Shown here piece after piece: positions 34,987 to 44,169 of a DNA stretch of 64,000 bases. Source of the stretch: Kaistia geumhonensis (GTDB lineage Bacteria > Pseudomonadota > Alphaproteobacteria > Rhizobiales > Kaistiaceae); NCBI RefSeq assembly GCF_030815145.1, contig NZ_JAUSWJ010000001.1:1240001-1304000 (forward strand). The letters run 5' to 3'. Below the pieces are notes generated by a model that ran no database searches, was not told the DNA's origin, and saw nothing but the letters and a program-made list of their open reading frames with translations. Within the stretch, counting starts at the first letter, position 1. Each line of letters begins with the position of its first letter. Made by a program: the position numbers and the translations under genes.

Positions 34987-35826
34987 CTAGATGGATTTCA
35001 TCGCGCCGATCGCGATCAGCTTCTGGACCACCATGTCGTTGACCTCGCCGGTCAGCGCAAGGCCGTTGTCGAGTTCGAAGCGCCGCACCGCATCCTCGGT
35101 ATCCCCGCCGCCGTTTCCGTCGACGCGGATCGGGCCGTAGCCGATATCGTTCAGGGCCGACTGGACCTTGCGAATGCGGGCGGCGGACTGGATCGGGTCG
35201 ATCGAGCCGGTGGCGGTCGGGTCGGCTGGCTGCGCCGGCAAGGCGGCGGCGGCTGGACCATCGCCCGAAGGCGCCGCGTTGCTCGACCTCGGCAGCACCT
35301 TCCTCAGCAGCGCCAGCAGCCTGGCGCTGGGCTGCCCCGTTGCCGGCAGGCCCTGCTCGGTCTCGAAGGCGGTGATCGCGGCGCGGGTCTGGCGGCCCAT
35401 CTTGCCGTCGACCGCGCCGTCATAGAGCTTCAGCGCCGCGAGCGAGCGCTGCGTCTCCATGAGCAGCGCGACGGGATCGGTTGGGATCGGCGCAGCCGCC
35501 GGGGCGCTCGCGAGCGGCTTCTCGGCCTTCGCCGGCTGGTTCGCCGCGTTCTGCCCAGCCCGCTGCTTCGGCAGCGGCACCGTGCTCGTCGCCTCCGTGC
35601 CTGCATCGGGCCGGGTGGCGAAGAAGGGCGCCGGATGATGCGCCGTCTGGAAATAGGCCGCGTTGGTGACGATGGCTCCGACGACGATGACGACCATGAC
35701 GAAGCCGCCGGTGCGGACCGGATTCTCGATCACGGCATCGGTGATGCGGCCGAAAAGACCGTCCGGCTCGGTATAGACGTCGCGGCGGCGCACCACCGGC
35801 TTCGGCTTCGGGCGACGCTCAGGCAA
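34987..35826 (-). CDS. Membrane-anchored peptidoglycan-binding protein
   Basis: A 279-residue protein. TTG 35826 is preferred because GAAGGAG lies 8 bases upstream; it overlaps the histidine kinase stop by 8 bp. After a basic N-terminus comes one TM helix (GGFVMVVIVVGAIVTNAAYF), then a periplasmic Pro/Ala-rich linker and two peptidoglycan-binding (PG_binding_1) domains: LMETQRSLAALKLYDGAVDG (with KMGRQTRAAITAFETEQGLP) and RIRKVQSALNDIGYGPIRVD (with TEDAVRRFELDNGLALTGEV). It probably senses or tethers the cell wall. Overlap with a kinase gene suggests a shared pathway. Confidence 0.88.
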   Translation of the reverse strand: MPERRPKPKPVVRRRDVYTEPDGLFGRITDAVIENPVRTGGFVMVVIVVGAIVTNAAYFQTAHHPAPFFATRPDAGTEATSTVPLPKQRAGQNAANQPAKAEKPLASAPAAAPIPTDPVALLMETQRSLAALKLYDGAVDGKMGRQTRAAITAFETEQGLPATGQPSARLLALLRKVLPRSSNAAPSGDGPAAAALPAQPADPTATGSIDPIQSAARIRKVQSALNDIGYGPIRVDGNGGGDTEDAVRRFELDNGLALTGEVNDMVVQKLIAIGAMKSI

Positions 35827-37585
35827 TGCGGCGCTCCTTCTCATAGGCCATGCCGCCCGGCGCCGCGCGCCGTTCGGTCGGCCGCGCCACGGTTTCGGCG
35901 GGCAGCGTGACGGAGACCGTCGTGCCCTCGCCCGGCTTGCTGGCGATGGCGAGCGTTCCGCCATGCAGGTGCACGAGGCCCTTCACTACAGAGAGGCCGA
36001 GCCCGGTGCCTTCGTAGCGGCGGTTGATGTCGGCATCCGCCTGGACGAAGGGCGTGCCGAGGCGTGGCAGGTCGTCGGCCGAGATGCCGATGCCGGTATC
36101 TGCGACCTCAACGACGATGCCGCCCTGACCTTCCCGCGCGGCGATCGTCACCGTCCCGCCCGCCTCGGTGAACTTGGCGGCGTTGGAGAGGAGGTTGAGC
36201 AGGATCTGCCGGCAGGCGCGGCGGTCGGCGAGAAGATCCGGCAAGCCGGGCTCGATGCGTCGCTCGAGACGGAGATGACGGCTCGCGATCTGATGCGACA
36301 TCATCTCGATCGCGCTCTCGACCAGCCCGGCGACCGGGACCGGCTCGACATGGATCTCGAAACGGCCGGCCTCGATCTTCGACATGTCGAGAATGCTGTT
36401 CACCACCTCGAGGAGGTGCTCGCCCGAGGAGCGGATCAGCCGCGCATAGTCGCGATGACGCTCGAACTCGAATCGGCCGAAGAGCTGTTGTTCGAGAATG
36501 TCGGAAAAACCGATGATGGCGTTGAGCGGTGTTCGCAGTTCATGGCTCATATTGGCGAGGAACTGGCTCTTGGCGCGGTTCGCCTCGTCGGCGGCCCGGC
36601 TCGCTTCGGCGAAGGCGGCTTCCTGCGCCTTGCGGAAGTTGATGTCGCGGGTGACGGCGACCACGCCGCGCCCCGAGGCAGGATCGACGACCGGCCGGCA
36701 GCGCATCTCGACCCAGGTGAAGCCACCCGCCTCCTCCGGGCCGACGCGCAGGCGGAATTCCGCCGTCACGGTCTCGCCGGTGCGGTCCGCTTCGGACAGC
36801 GCGCGGAGAAAGGCCGGCCGGTCTCCGATCAGCACGCGATGGAACAAGCCCTGCCCGAGAAGGTCGGCCGGCGGGCATGCCGCCAGCGCGCGAGCGGCCG
36901 GCGAAGCGAAGGTCACGTCGCCATTGGCCAAATGCCGGGTGATGAGGTCGGTCGCGTTGTCCGCGAGCAGGCGATACCGATTGTCGCCGAGCCGCGCCGC
37001 CGCGCTGGCCTCAGCATGCAGCGTCTCGACACGGATCGCGATGAGGGCCGCGTAGAGGACGGCGCCGGCGATCACGGCCGGGCCGAACGCCGGCTGAACC
37101 GCGAGTTGCACCGGCAGGGCGCCTGCCGCTGTCAGGAGAAGCACCGCGGCGAGCGCCGCGACGGCGAGGCCGGCAGCGGCGCCCATCACGCGTCGCGATC
37201 CGGCGAGCCCAGCTTCCGCAGGCACCAGAACGAGCCAGGTCAAGGCGGGCGAGGTCATGCCCCCCGTAAAGGCCGCGAGCCATGCGACGAGCGTCGCGAG
37301 CGCTGCCGAGGAGAGGAGTTGAGCTACCCCATAACGTCCGGTGCGCGAAAGGAACGCCGCGATCGGCAGCGGCGCAACGAACAGCAGGAAGGCGATGGCC
37401 ACCGCGGGCGACGGCAAGCCCGCGACGGCCAGCCAGACCGGGATCGCGAGCAGCGCCAGCAGCCCGGCGGCGAGATGCGCGGCGATGAAGCTGCGGTGAC
37501 GGGCGGCGACCAGCGGGTCCTCCGCCGCGCGGCCGTGCACCAGCCCATCCATGATCCGCCGCAAGGGCTCGAAGGAAACCGTCAT
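35819..37585 (-). CDS. PAS-containing membrane sensor histidine kinase
   Basis: A 588-residue kinase; ATG 37585. Five or six TM helices fill residues ~35-185. A PAS domain follows (YRLLADNATDLITRHLANGD to GVVAVTRDINFRKAQEAAFA), then HisKA with SQFLANMSHELRTPLNAIIG (phospho-His) and HATPase with NLLSNAAKFTEAGG (N-box), VEVADTGIGISADDLPRL (G1) and YEGTGLGLSVVKGLVHLHGG (G2). The domain order resembles the PleC/DivJ group of alphaproteobacterial kinases, but the partner is unknown; no response regulator gene is adjacent. The downstream peptidoglycan-binding gene overlaps. Confidence 0.93.
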   Translation of the reverse strand: MTVSFEPLRRIMDGLVHGRAAEDPLVAARHRSFIAAHLAAGLLALLAIPVWLAVAGLPSPAVAIAFLLFVAPLPIAAFLSRTGRYGVAQLLSSAALATLVAWLAAFTGGMTSPALTWLVLVPAEAGLAGSRRVMGAAAGLAVAALAAVLLLTAAGALPVQLAVQPAFGPAVIAGAVLYAALIAIRVETLHAEASAAARLGDNRYRLLADNATDLITRHLANGDVTFASPAARALAACPPADLLGQGLFHRVLIGDRPAFLRALSEADRTGETVTAEFRLRVGPEEAGGFTWVEMRCRPVVDPASGRGVVAVTRDINFRKAQEAAFAEASRAADEANRAKSQFLANMSHELRTPLNAIIGFSDILEQQLFGRFEFERHRDYARLIRSSGEHLLEVVNSILDMSKIEAGRFEIHVEPVPVAGLVESAIEMMSHQIASRHLRLERRIEPGLPDLLADRRACRQILLNLLSNAAKFTEAGGTVTIAAREGQGGIVVEVADTGIGISADDLPRLGTPFVQADADINRRYEGTGLGLSVVKGLVHLHGGTLAIASKPGEGTTVSVTLPAETVARPTERRAAPGGMAYEKERRIA

Positions 37586-37855
37586 ACGCAAAACACAACT
37601 GCCGGTGCCGTTCCGGCCGTCGGCCGCACCCCGCCGAGGCCTCGATCGGGACGGGCGGATCGTGGCAGTTGCGGCTTAAGGAACGTTGAAGGCAGGCCGA
37701 AAGCCGGTCAGCGAAAGCTGCGCCGAGATCATTCGAATTTGAATCAATTCCGCCGGATCCGATGAACTCCGCTTTCAGGTGGAGCGTGTGAGGTCTTCCC
37801 CAGATCACGGAAAACGTGACGCCTCGATCCTGTATCGCGTTCGGAGGGCCGACCC

Positions 37856-38236
37856 TTGTTCATCATCCGCGCCGTGTTCTGGCTGACGGTCGTGCTGCTG
37901 CTGATCCCCGGCAGCGGAAGCAAGGACGAAACATCCTTCACCAGTGGCGCCGCCGATGCCCTGCTCGCGGCGCGCGGCGTCGTCGCCGATCTTTCAGGCA
38001 TCTGCCAGCGCCAGCCCGATGTCTGCGTCCATGGCGGCGCTGCGCTGCAAAGCCTCGGTGCGCGCGCCTGGCAGAATGCCGCGATGATCGCCGGGCGCTT
38101 CGGCGGTCATTCCGCCGGCGCGAACGCCCATCAGGACGCGGAACCCGTCGCAGCCCTCCCCGCCACCGGCACGCTGAGGGCCGAGGACATCGCACCGCGC
38201 GCTGTGCCGGCGGCTCATCCTGACGGCAAGGCCTGA
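37856..38236 (+). CDS. DUF5330 protein
   Basis: A 126-residue exported protein, TTG start at 37856 with GGAGGG 8 bases upstream. It begins FIIRAVFWLTVVLLLIPGSG (a TM helix or signal) and has the DUF5330 core AADALLAARGVVADLSGICQ, then RQPDVCVHGGAALQSLGARA with the two conserved cysteines. Family function unknown; found in Hyphomicrobiales. It precedes sufE by 71 bp. Confidence 0.88.
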   Translation: MFIIRAVFWLTVVLLLIPGSGSKDETSFTSGAADALLAARGVVADLSGICQRQPDVCVHGGAALQSLGARAWQNAAMIAGRFGGHSAGANAHQDAEPVAALPATGTLRAEDIAPRAVPAAHPDGKA

Positions 38237-38307
38237 CGACTGGCGAGCGGTGACAGCAGTCCGCGTGCACCCTCCCCCTTCGTCGCGAAAGCCTCTATAT
38301 CCCGCGC

Positions 38308-38739
38308 ATGGACACGCCCGCACTGCCCTCGATCGAGACGATCATCGACGACTTCGCCTTTCTCGATGAATGGGAGGACCGCTACCGCTATCTCATCGAG
38401 CTCGGACGGCAATTGCCTCCGCTCGCCGACGAGGCTCATAACGACGCCAACAGGGTCCAGGGCTGCGCGAGTCAGGTGTGGCTGCAGAAGTCGCTGCGCG
38501 AGGGCAAGGACGGGCGGCGCCTGGACTTCGAAGGCGACAGCGATGCACTGATCGTCCGCGGCCTCGTCGCCATCGTCATCGCTCTCTTCTCGGGGCGTAC
38601 TCCGGCTGAGATCCTTTCCACCGATGCCGAGGCGGTCTTCGCACGGCTCGGCCTCAAGGATCACCTCTCGCAGCAGCGATCGAACGGTCTTCGTTCGATG
38701 GTCGCTCGGATCAGGGCCGAGGCGGCGGCAGCCGCCTGA
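38308..38739 (+). CDS. sufE: SufE family Fe-S cluster sulfur-transfer protein
   Basis: A 143-residue protein. The SufE fold is marked by IETIIDDFAFLDEWEDRYRY, then LIELGRQLPPLADEAHNDAN and the sulfur-acceptor loop RVQGCASQVWLQ with the catalytic cysteine near residue 53. SufE takes sulfur from the cysteine desulfurase SufS and passes it to the SufBCD scaffold; the suf operon itself is not here. No ribosome site precedes the ATG, but TCTATAT lies just upstream like a -10 box, so a leaderless transcript is likely, a feature often seen in alphaproteobacteria. Confidence 0.93.
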   Translation: MDTPALPSIETIIDDFAFLDEWEDRYRYLIELGRQLPPLADEAHNDANRVQGCASQVWLQKSLREGKDGRRLDFEGDSDALIVRGLVAIVIALFSGRTPAEILSTDAEAVFARLGLKDHLSQQRSNGLRSMVARIRAEAAAAA

Positions 38740-38751
38740 GCCAACCCATTT

Positions 38752-39528
38752 TCAGACGATGCGCCGGCGCTCCCGCCCGACCGCCTCGCCGGCGAGGCCG
38801 TAGTGGCGGGCGAGCGCGGAAAGACCGAGCCGGATCACCAGCTTTGCCGAACGCTGGGGCCAGCCGCGTTCGCTCTCGATCTGGTCGATGCCTTTCAGGA
38901 AGCAGCAGAAGTCGACCACGGCGCCGGCAAGCTCCGGCCCGAGGCACTCGACCGCCCTTCCGACGCGCAGCCGCGCCGCGAGGGCTGCATCGGTCAACTC
39001 GGCGACGCCGCCGGCATGGCCGCTGCCGCGCGCGCCGCTCGCCGCCGGATTCCAGCTCGCGGTGACGGACGGCATCATCTGGCCACGCGTAAAATCGGTG
39101 CGAAGCCGCTCGCCCGCATCGAAGGCCGCCGCATCAATGAGCGGCTGGCCGTCGCGGCCCTTGCGGGCCCGGAGCCAGGCGAGCGGGCTCTCGCCGCGAT
39201 TGACCGTGACCGCGCGCCGCTCGCCGGCCATCGTGATCACCGCCGTCGTGCGGTCCTGATGCTGGGCAGCGAGGTCGCCTCCGGCAAGCATCCGGCGAAG
39301 CATGAGCCGGCCCGCAGGCGACAGTCGGTAGCATCCCGCGTCGCCCGCCCCCTCGAGCGCTCCACGCGCGAGCAGGCCGCGAACCGCCGCCACGCTGACC
39401 GCGACCCTGCACCGCTGCGCCTTCGGCTCGCCACTCACGAGTGTGGCCTCGTCCGACGAGATGGTCACGATGGCTCCGGCGACGGAGAGGCGCTTTGCCA
39501 GCCTGCGCTCGTCAGCATCCATCGTCAT
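38752..39528 (-). CDS. DUF6456 domain protein
   Basis: A 258-residue protein; ATG 39528 overlaps the upstream gene as ATGA. The N-terminal half is a winged-helix-like region (VAAVRGLLARGALEGAGDAG, then YRLSPAGRLMLRRMLAGG). The C-terminal DUF6456 domain includes VNRGESPLAWLRARKGRDGQ, FDAGERLRTDFTRGQMMPSV and VVDFCCFLKGIDQIESERGW, then PQRSAKLVIRLGLSALARHY. A DNA-binding regulatory role is likely but not shown. The pairing with a DnaA-C-like gene near mucR is a recurring Hyphomicrobiales arrangement. Confidence 0.9.
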   Translation of the reverse strand: MTMDADERRLAKRLSVAGAIVTISSDEATLVSGEPKAQRCRVAVSVAAVRGLLARGALEGAGDAGCYRLSPAGRLMLRRMLAGGDLAAQHQDRTTAVITMAGERRAVTVNRGESPLAWLRARKGRDGQPLIDAAAFDAGERLRTDFTRGQMMPSVTASWNPAASGARGSGHAGGVAELTDAALAARLRVGRAVECLGPELAGAVVDFCCFLKGIDQIESERGWPQRSAKLVIRLGLSALARHYGLAGEAVGRERRRIV

Positions 39529-39893
39529 CGGGAGATGTCCCGCGTGGCGAGCCGGCCGGCGATCGCGACATCCAGGCGGTCGATGAGCGCATCGAAGTGG
39601 GCGTCGTCCCGCGACTCCTCGATCCGGCGGCAGGCATGGGCGGCGGTCGTGCGGTCTCGGCGGAAGAGCCGTCCAGCTTCTGTGAAAGAAAGGCCGAGCC
39701 TCGTGCGAGCGAGATAGATCGCGACCTGCCGAGCGAGTGCCACACGGGCCGTGCCGCGCACCGGCGACAGGATGCGGTCAGGCCTGACGCCGAGCGCCTC
39801 GCCGATCGCCTCTGTGAGCATGCGCCGCATCCGCTCTTCGCCGTCCACCGGACCGCGCGTGCTCCCAGTCGCCCCGCTTTGTTGAAACTGCAT
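39525..39893 (-). CDS. DnaA domain IV-like helix-turn-helix protein
   Basis: A 122-residue protein; ATG 39893 after GGATGG. It holds only the DNA-binding domain of DnaA: ARVALARQVAIYLARTRLGL, then SFTEAGRLFRRDRTTAAHAC, then RRIEE. The signature basic loop and the DRTT/AAHA block match the DnaA-box-recognition helix. There is no AAA+ ATPase part, so it cannot initiate replication by itself; it may compete for DnaA boxes or act as a regulator. It is translationally coupled to the DUF6456 gene. Confidence 0.9.
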   Translation of the reverse strand: MQFQQSGATGSTRGPVDGEERMRRMLTEAIGEALGVRPDRILSPVRGTARVALARQVAIYLARTRLGLSFTEAGRLFRRDRTTAAHACRRIEESRDDAHFDALIDRLDVAIAGRLATRDISR

Positions 39894-40020
39894 GATCCAT
39901 CCATCCCGACTCAACTGCGAATTGCCATATTAGGAATTACTTCCTATCGGTAGGCTAACTCGGTTTCGCGCGGCGGGGATAGATTCTTTTGGCTGCAACC
40001 ACGCGCTGTGTCGTGGCCAG

Positions 40021-40052
40021 GAAAAACAAGGGCCCGGCACACGGCCAGGCCC
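40021..40052 (-). terminator. Rho-independent terminator downstream of mucR
   Basis: On the minus strand GGGCCTGGC, loop CGTGT, GCCGGGCCC (9-bp stem with one G-T pair), then TTGTTTTTC. It lies about 35 bp after the mucR stop. Confidence 0.85.
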
Positions 40053-40086
40053 TCGGTCGATTTCTCGTGTCCGGCCGTGCCGGTGA

Positions 40087-40500
40087 TCAGCGGCGCTTGC
40101 GCTGCTGGCCGAGGCCCATCTTCTTGGCGAGCTCGGAGCGCGCAGCGGCGTAGTTCGGGGCGACCATCGGATAGTCGGCCGGCAGGCCCCACTTCTCGCG
40201 ATATTCTTCGGGCGACAGATCATAGTGCGTGCGCAGGTGGCGCTTCAGCGACTTGAACTTCTTCCCGTCCTCGAGGCAGACGATGTAGTCCGGGAACACC
40301 GACTTCTTCGGGTTCACGGCGGGCTTCAACGGCTCCGGCTCCGGCTCGACGACGCCGCCATGCGTGCGGTTGAGCGCCTGGAAAACCTCGGAGATCAACC
40401 CCGGCAGATCAGCCGCGGAGACCGAGTTGTTGCTGACGTAAGCCGACACGATATCCGCCGTCAGATCGATCAGGTCGCTGCCTACGATTTTGTCGCTCAT
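40087..40500 (-). CDS. mucR: MucR/Ros family transcriptional regulator
   Basis: A 137-residue zinc-finger regulator. It starts [20 protein letters not shown] and includes [18 protein letters not shown] and the Ros/MucR finger [20 protein letters not shown], then [17 protein letters not shown]. The second position of the usual CxxC pair is Asp (CLED), as in several MucR proteins, so zinc is bound by a modified ligand set or not at all. MucR proteins oligomerise and act as H-NS-like silencers of AT-rich promoters, including exopolysaccharide and cell-cycle genes, which makes the AT-rich porin upstream region a possible target. Confidence 0.95.
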   Translation of the reverse strand: MSDKIVGSDLIDLTADIVSAYVSNNSVSAADLPGLISEVFQALNRTHGGVVEPEPEPLKPAVNPKKSVFPDYIVCLEDGKKFKSLKRHLRTHYDLSPEEYREKWGLPADYPMVAPNYAAARSELAKKMGLGQQRKRR

Positions 40501-40768
40501 CTTGCGCTCGAACCTCTTGGATATAGGGGAGAAAACTCTGTCGGGGCCCCGCAGGACTTGGTCATGTGATCATCGCGCTTACCGCACGCGCATTGCGACG
40601 ATCGAAGCCGTCCGGCGCCCGATTGGTTATTGTGGGCGATCTATATAAGTGCTCTCCAGCGAATACAAGCCTCAAGTTTCGCTGAGATCGCCCGGCCCAC
40701 AACTAGAACGACGCGGCGTTTGGTCTCGTTTCGATCTATTCAATTCGAACACAATTCGGCCGCAACCA

Positions 40769-42442
40769 TCACAAGGCTGCGATCAACAGAACGATACCCA
40801 GAAGTGCGGTCGCCGCGAGCGCGATATCGCCGGTTCGCCAGTTGCCGGCATCCGATGTCATCCTCACCCAAGCCCTTGCAAGCAGACGATTTTCCTGCCG
40901 CGCCGCATCGGAGGCAGGAAGGAGGGCGAGCCGTGCTGCTCGCCATACGGCGCTGGCGCGACGGCCGAATAGGGACGGCGCCACTCGCCACAACCAGTCG
41001 CTGTCGACGGTAATGCCCGCACGCGGCGCAAGTATTGTCAGAAACATTGCGAAACAAATCAGCGCGCCGACAAGCAGCATGATCTGGAACAGGATATGGT
41101 CGGGGGTCAGCACGGCGACGCCCGCGATCGCCGGAACCAGCATGGTCAGCAGGGACGGCATGAATCCGATCGCGAGAATCGCCGCGGCGACGATCGCCAT
41201 CGCGGCAACCATGCTGACGGGCGCCGCCCACGCGGTAGCCGGACCCGGCTTTGGCCGAAGCATGGCGAACCAGGGCAGACGAAGCCCGGCATAGAGCAGC
41301 GAGCCTGCCGAGACCGCGGTCAACAGGAACCAGGCAGTCGCGGCGTGGTCTTCGGCCAGCGCCTGCATGATAGCGGATTTGCTCACGAAGCCCGCCGTCA
41401 GAGGCAAGGCCGCGAGTGCGAGGCCGCCGAGGATCATCGCGAGCGTCGTCGCCGGCATGGCCCGCGCCAGACCACCGAGCGCCGTCAGCCGCGCCGTGCC
41501 CGTCGCTCGCAGGACGGCGCCCGCCGCCATCATCAGGAGCGACTTGTAGAGGATGTGGACGAAGGCATGTGCCGCGGCCGCCCCGAGTGCCAGAGGAGTG
41601 CCGATGCCGACGGCGACCACCATGAAGCCGACCTGCCCGACGATCGAATAGGAGAGCAGGCGCCGGATATCGTTCTCGATCAGCGCGTAGACCATGCCGT
41701 AGACGGCCATGACGAGGCCGATCGGGATCAGCATGGATTCACCCGGGAACAGCCGGATCAGAACCGCGACCGCCGCCTTGGTCGTGAAGGCGGAGAGGAA
41801 CACCGCGCCCGACCACGACGCCCGCGGATAGGCATCGGCAACCCAGGCCGAAACGGGCGGCGCACCGGCATTGACCAGCACGCCGGCGAGGATCAGCAGC
41901 GATGCGATGGAGTCGGCTTCGAACGGTCGAAGCGCGATGCCGCCATCGCCGATCGAACCGGCGACGCCCGCGAAGAGCAGCACGCCGCCGAAAGCATGCA
42001 TGAGCGCGTAGCGGGTGCCCGCCCGCGCCGCTCCGTTGGCGAAGATGACCAGCGTCGAACCGATGGCCATCAGTTCCCAAAACACGAAGAGGCTGAGCAG
42101 GTCGCCGGCGAAGACCACCCCTTGCGCGGCGGCGGCATAAAGAAGCACGGCAGCGCGCTCCGCCGTGCTTTTCTGGTCGAGCGCGAAGACGGCGCCCGCA
42201 ATCGCCGCAAAGGCGAATGCAGTGCCGAAGAGCCGCGCGGTGGCGTCGGGCGAGACCGGCTTCAGCACCATGCCGAGCCAGCCGACCGTCTCGTTGCCGT
42301 CCGGAACGGTCCAGACGAGGACGAGTGCCAGAAGCGGCGCGGCGACGAAGACGAGGTCCTGCAGGCGACCGCGGGCGAACAGGACGGCGAGGCTTCCGGC
42401 GAGCAGCGGCCAGAACGGGGCGAGCAGCAGCGTCTCAGTCAT
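40769..42442 (-). CDS. Proton-conducting antiporter subunit (MrpD/NuoN-like), third copy
   Basis: A 557-residue polytopic protein; ATG 42442, overlapping the small membrane gene by 8 bp. It has about 14 TM helices and the antiporter core: FVFWELMAIGSTLVIF (conserved Glu of TM5), VNAGAPPVSAWVADAYPRAS (the HW/PxxAWL-type region with TTKAAV and the conserved Lys nearby), NDIRRLLSYSIVGQVGFMVV and HAFVHILYKSLLMMAAGAVL. It belongs with NuoL/M/N-type channels. It is the last gene of the operon. It is more divergent than the other two copies. Confidence 0.88.
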   Translation of the reverse strand: MTETLLLAPFWPLLAGSLAVLFARGRLQDLVFVAAPLLALVLVWTVPDGNETVGWLGMVLKPVSPDATARLFGTAFAFAAIAGAVFALDQKSTAERAAVLLYAAAAQGVVFAGDLLSLFVFWELMAIGSTLVIFANGAARAGTRYALMHAFGGVLLFAGVAGSIGDGGIALRPFEADSIASLLILAGVLVNAGAPPVSAWVADAYPRASWSGAVFLSAFTTKAAVAVLIRLFPGESMLIPIGLVMAVYGMVYALIENDIRRLLSYSIVGQVGFMVVAVGIGTPLALGAAAAHAFVHILYKSLLMMAAGAVLRATGTARLTALGGLARAMPATTLAMILGGLALAALPLTAGFVSKSAIMQALAEDHAATAWFLLTAVSAGSLLYAGLRLPWFAMLRPKPGPATAWAAPVSMVAAMAIVAAAILAIGFMPSLLTMLVPAIAGVAVLTPDHILFQIMLLVGALICFAMFLTILAPRAGITVDSDWLWRVAPSLFGRRASAVWRAARLALLPASDAARQENRLLARAWVRMTSDAGNWRTGDIALAATALLGIVLLIAAL

Positions 42443-42695
42443 CACGCTCCTCCTCGCCGGCGCGGGTCTCCGGACGCCGGGCGATACGGGCCCAGCCGGT
42501 CGCGAGCGCGATCGCCGAGATTGAGGCGACGATGCCGTACCACGCGGCGAAGCCCGGCGTGCCGTCGATGCCGAAGGCGGGATGGTGGCTGACGAGGAAG
42601 TCGCAACCGACAAGGACGACAAGCAGGACGGCGAGCCCGATCGCCAGGCGCAACCTCATCCCCCCAAGCCCTGCGAAGATGCTGCTCCAGTTCAT
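42435..42695 (-). CDS. Small two-helix membrane protein of the antiporter operon
   Basis: An 86-residue protein; ATG 42695 lies 13 bp after the preceding antiporter gene. Two TM helices are clear: LRLAIGLAVLLVVLVGCDFL and FAAWYGIVASISAIALATGW, followed by an acidic tail (ARRPETRAGEEERDD). The sequence HHPAFGIDGTPGFAAWYG between the helices is probably conserved. Not a known Mrp subunit as far as I can tell; such small proteins accompany similar operons in other alphaproteobacteria. Confidence 0.75.
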   Translation of the reverse strand: MNWSSIFAGLGGMRLRLAIGLAVLLVVLVGCDFLVSHHPAFGIDGTPGFAAWYGIVASISAIALATGWARIARRPETRAGEEERDD

Positions 42696-42708
42696 GACCG
42701 GGGTCCTT

Positions 42709-44169
42709 TCACGGCGCCACCATCGCGCTGGCCAGACGAAGCGGCACATCCGGGAAGAGGAAGAGAAGCACCGTCCCCGCGGCAGTCGCCGTCAGGGCCA
42801 CGACGATCGCGAGCGGCGCTTCCGCAACGGGGCCACCGGCCGGTTTCAGGAACGCGGCCGTCAGGATCGGCAGGAAATAGGCGCCGTTCAGCACGGTGGA
42901 GACGACGATCACGCCGACGGCGAACCAGTCGGCTGCGCTGCCCGCGGCGCCGAGCATGAACCACTTGCCGAGGAAGCCCGCCGTCGGCGGCAGACCGATC
43001 ATCGACACCGTGCCGATCGCGAAGGCCGCCATGGTCCAGGGCATGCGGCGGCCGATGCCATTCATGCGGCTGACCTTGGTGACATGTTCGGCGGTATAGA
43101 CGGAGCCGGCCGCGAAGAAGAGCGTGATCTTGGAGACGGCATGGGCGGCGATGTGCAGTGCCGCGCCGATGGCGGCGGCCGGGGTCGCGATGGCCGCCGC
43201 CATGACGATGTAGGAGAGCTGGCCGATCGTCGAATAGGCCAGCCGGCGCTTCAGATCGTCGGCCGTCAGCGCCACGAGCGAGGCAGCGACAACGGTGAAC
43301 CCGGCGACATAGACGAGCCATGCCGAGGCGCCCGTCTCGCGCAGCGTGTCCAGGCCGAAGACGTAGACACTGACCTTGAGGATCGTGAAGACGCCGGCCT
43401 TGACGACCGCGACGGCATGCAGGAGCGCCGAGACAGGCGTCGGCGCCACCATGGCCGCCGGCAGCCATCGATGCAGCGGCATGACGGCCGCCTTCGCCGC
43501 GCCGAAGACGAACATGCCGAACAGCACCGCCATGCCGAGCGGCCCGACATGGCCCGCCAGGATGCCGCCGGGCGTGAACGCAGTCGTGCCCGTGGCAACC
43601 GCCGTCCACACGATGGCCGGCAGCAGCAGGATCATCGAGGCGCCGATCAGCGTCAGAAGATAGGTGCGACCGGCCCGCATCGCCTCCGCGCTCTGCTTGT
43701 GGGTCACGAGCGGGAAGGTCGAGATCGACAGGAGTTCGTAGAAGAGGAACAGCGTGATGAGATTGCCGGACAGCGCAACGCCCATGGTGGAGAAGATCGC
43801 CACTGCGAAGGCGCAATAGAACGGCGTCTGTCGCGGCTCGTCGTTTCCGCGCATATAGCCGATCGAATAGACCGTGTTGGCGATCCAGAGCGTCGCGGCG
43901 ACGCAGGCGAACAGCATGCCGAGCGGCTCAAGCGCCAGTGCGAGATCGAGACCCGGCGCGATCGTCACGAGATGCAGCGAGGGCCGCGCCCCTTCGAGCA
44001 CGCGCGCCAGCAGCAGGAACACGACCACGGCGAGCAACAGGGCGCCGGCAAGACTGACAGCCTCGCGGAGGTTCGGCCGGCGGCCGACCAGCGCCACGAG
44101 CAGGGCGACCGCGGCCGGAACCGCCAGGGCGAGGACGAGCAGCAACTCGTTGGAGAAAAGCGTGGTCAT
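42709..44169 (-). CDS. Proton-conducting antiporter subunit (MrpD/NuoM-like), second copy
   Basis: A 486-residue polytopic protein; ATG 44169 overlaps the mrpD stop as ATGA. Antiporter core motifs are ITLFLFYELLSISTFPLVTH (conserved Glu), GAAKAAVMPLHRWLPAAMVA (Lys, HxWLP), TPVSALLHAVAVVKAGVFTI (conserved Lys) and DDLKRRLAYSTIGQLSYIVM. About 13 TM helices. Open reading continues upstream in the same phase but that part is antisense-like shadow of mrpD. It probably forms a second ion channel in the complex. Confidence 0.93.
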   Translation of the reverse strand: MTTLFSNELLLVLALAVPAAVALLVALVGRRPNLREAVSLAGALLLAVVVFLLLARVLEGARPSLHLVTIAPGLDLALALEPLGMLFACVAATLWIANTVYSIGYMRGNDEPRQTPFYCAFAVAIFSTMGVALSGNLITLFLFYELLSISTFPLVTHKQSAEAMRAGRTYLLTLIGASMILLLPAIVWTAVATGTTAFTPGGILAGHVGPLGMAVLFGMFVFGAAKAAVMPLHRWLPAAMVAPTPVSALLHAVAVVKAGVFTILKVSVYVFGLDTLRETGASAWLVYVAGFTVVAASLVALTADDLKRRLAYSTIGQLSYIVMAAAIATPAAAIGAALHIAAHAVSKITLFFAAGSVYTAEHVTKVSRMNGIGRRMPWTMAAFAIGTVSMIGLPPTAGFLGKWFMLGAAGSAADWFAVGVIVVSTVLNGAYFLPILTAAFLKPAGGPVAEAPLAIVVALTATAAGTVLLFLFPDVPLRLASAMVAP

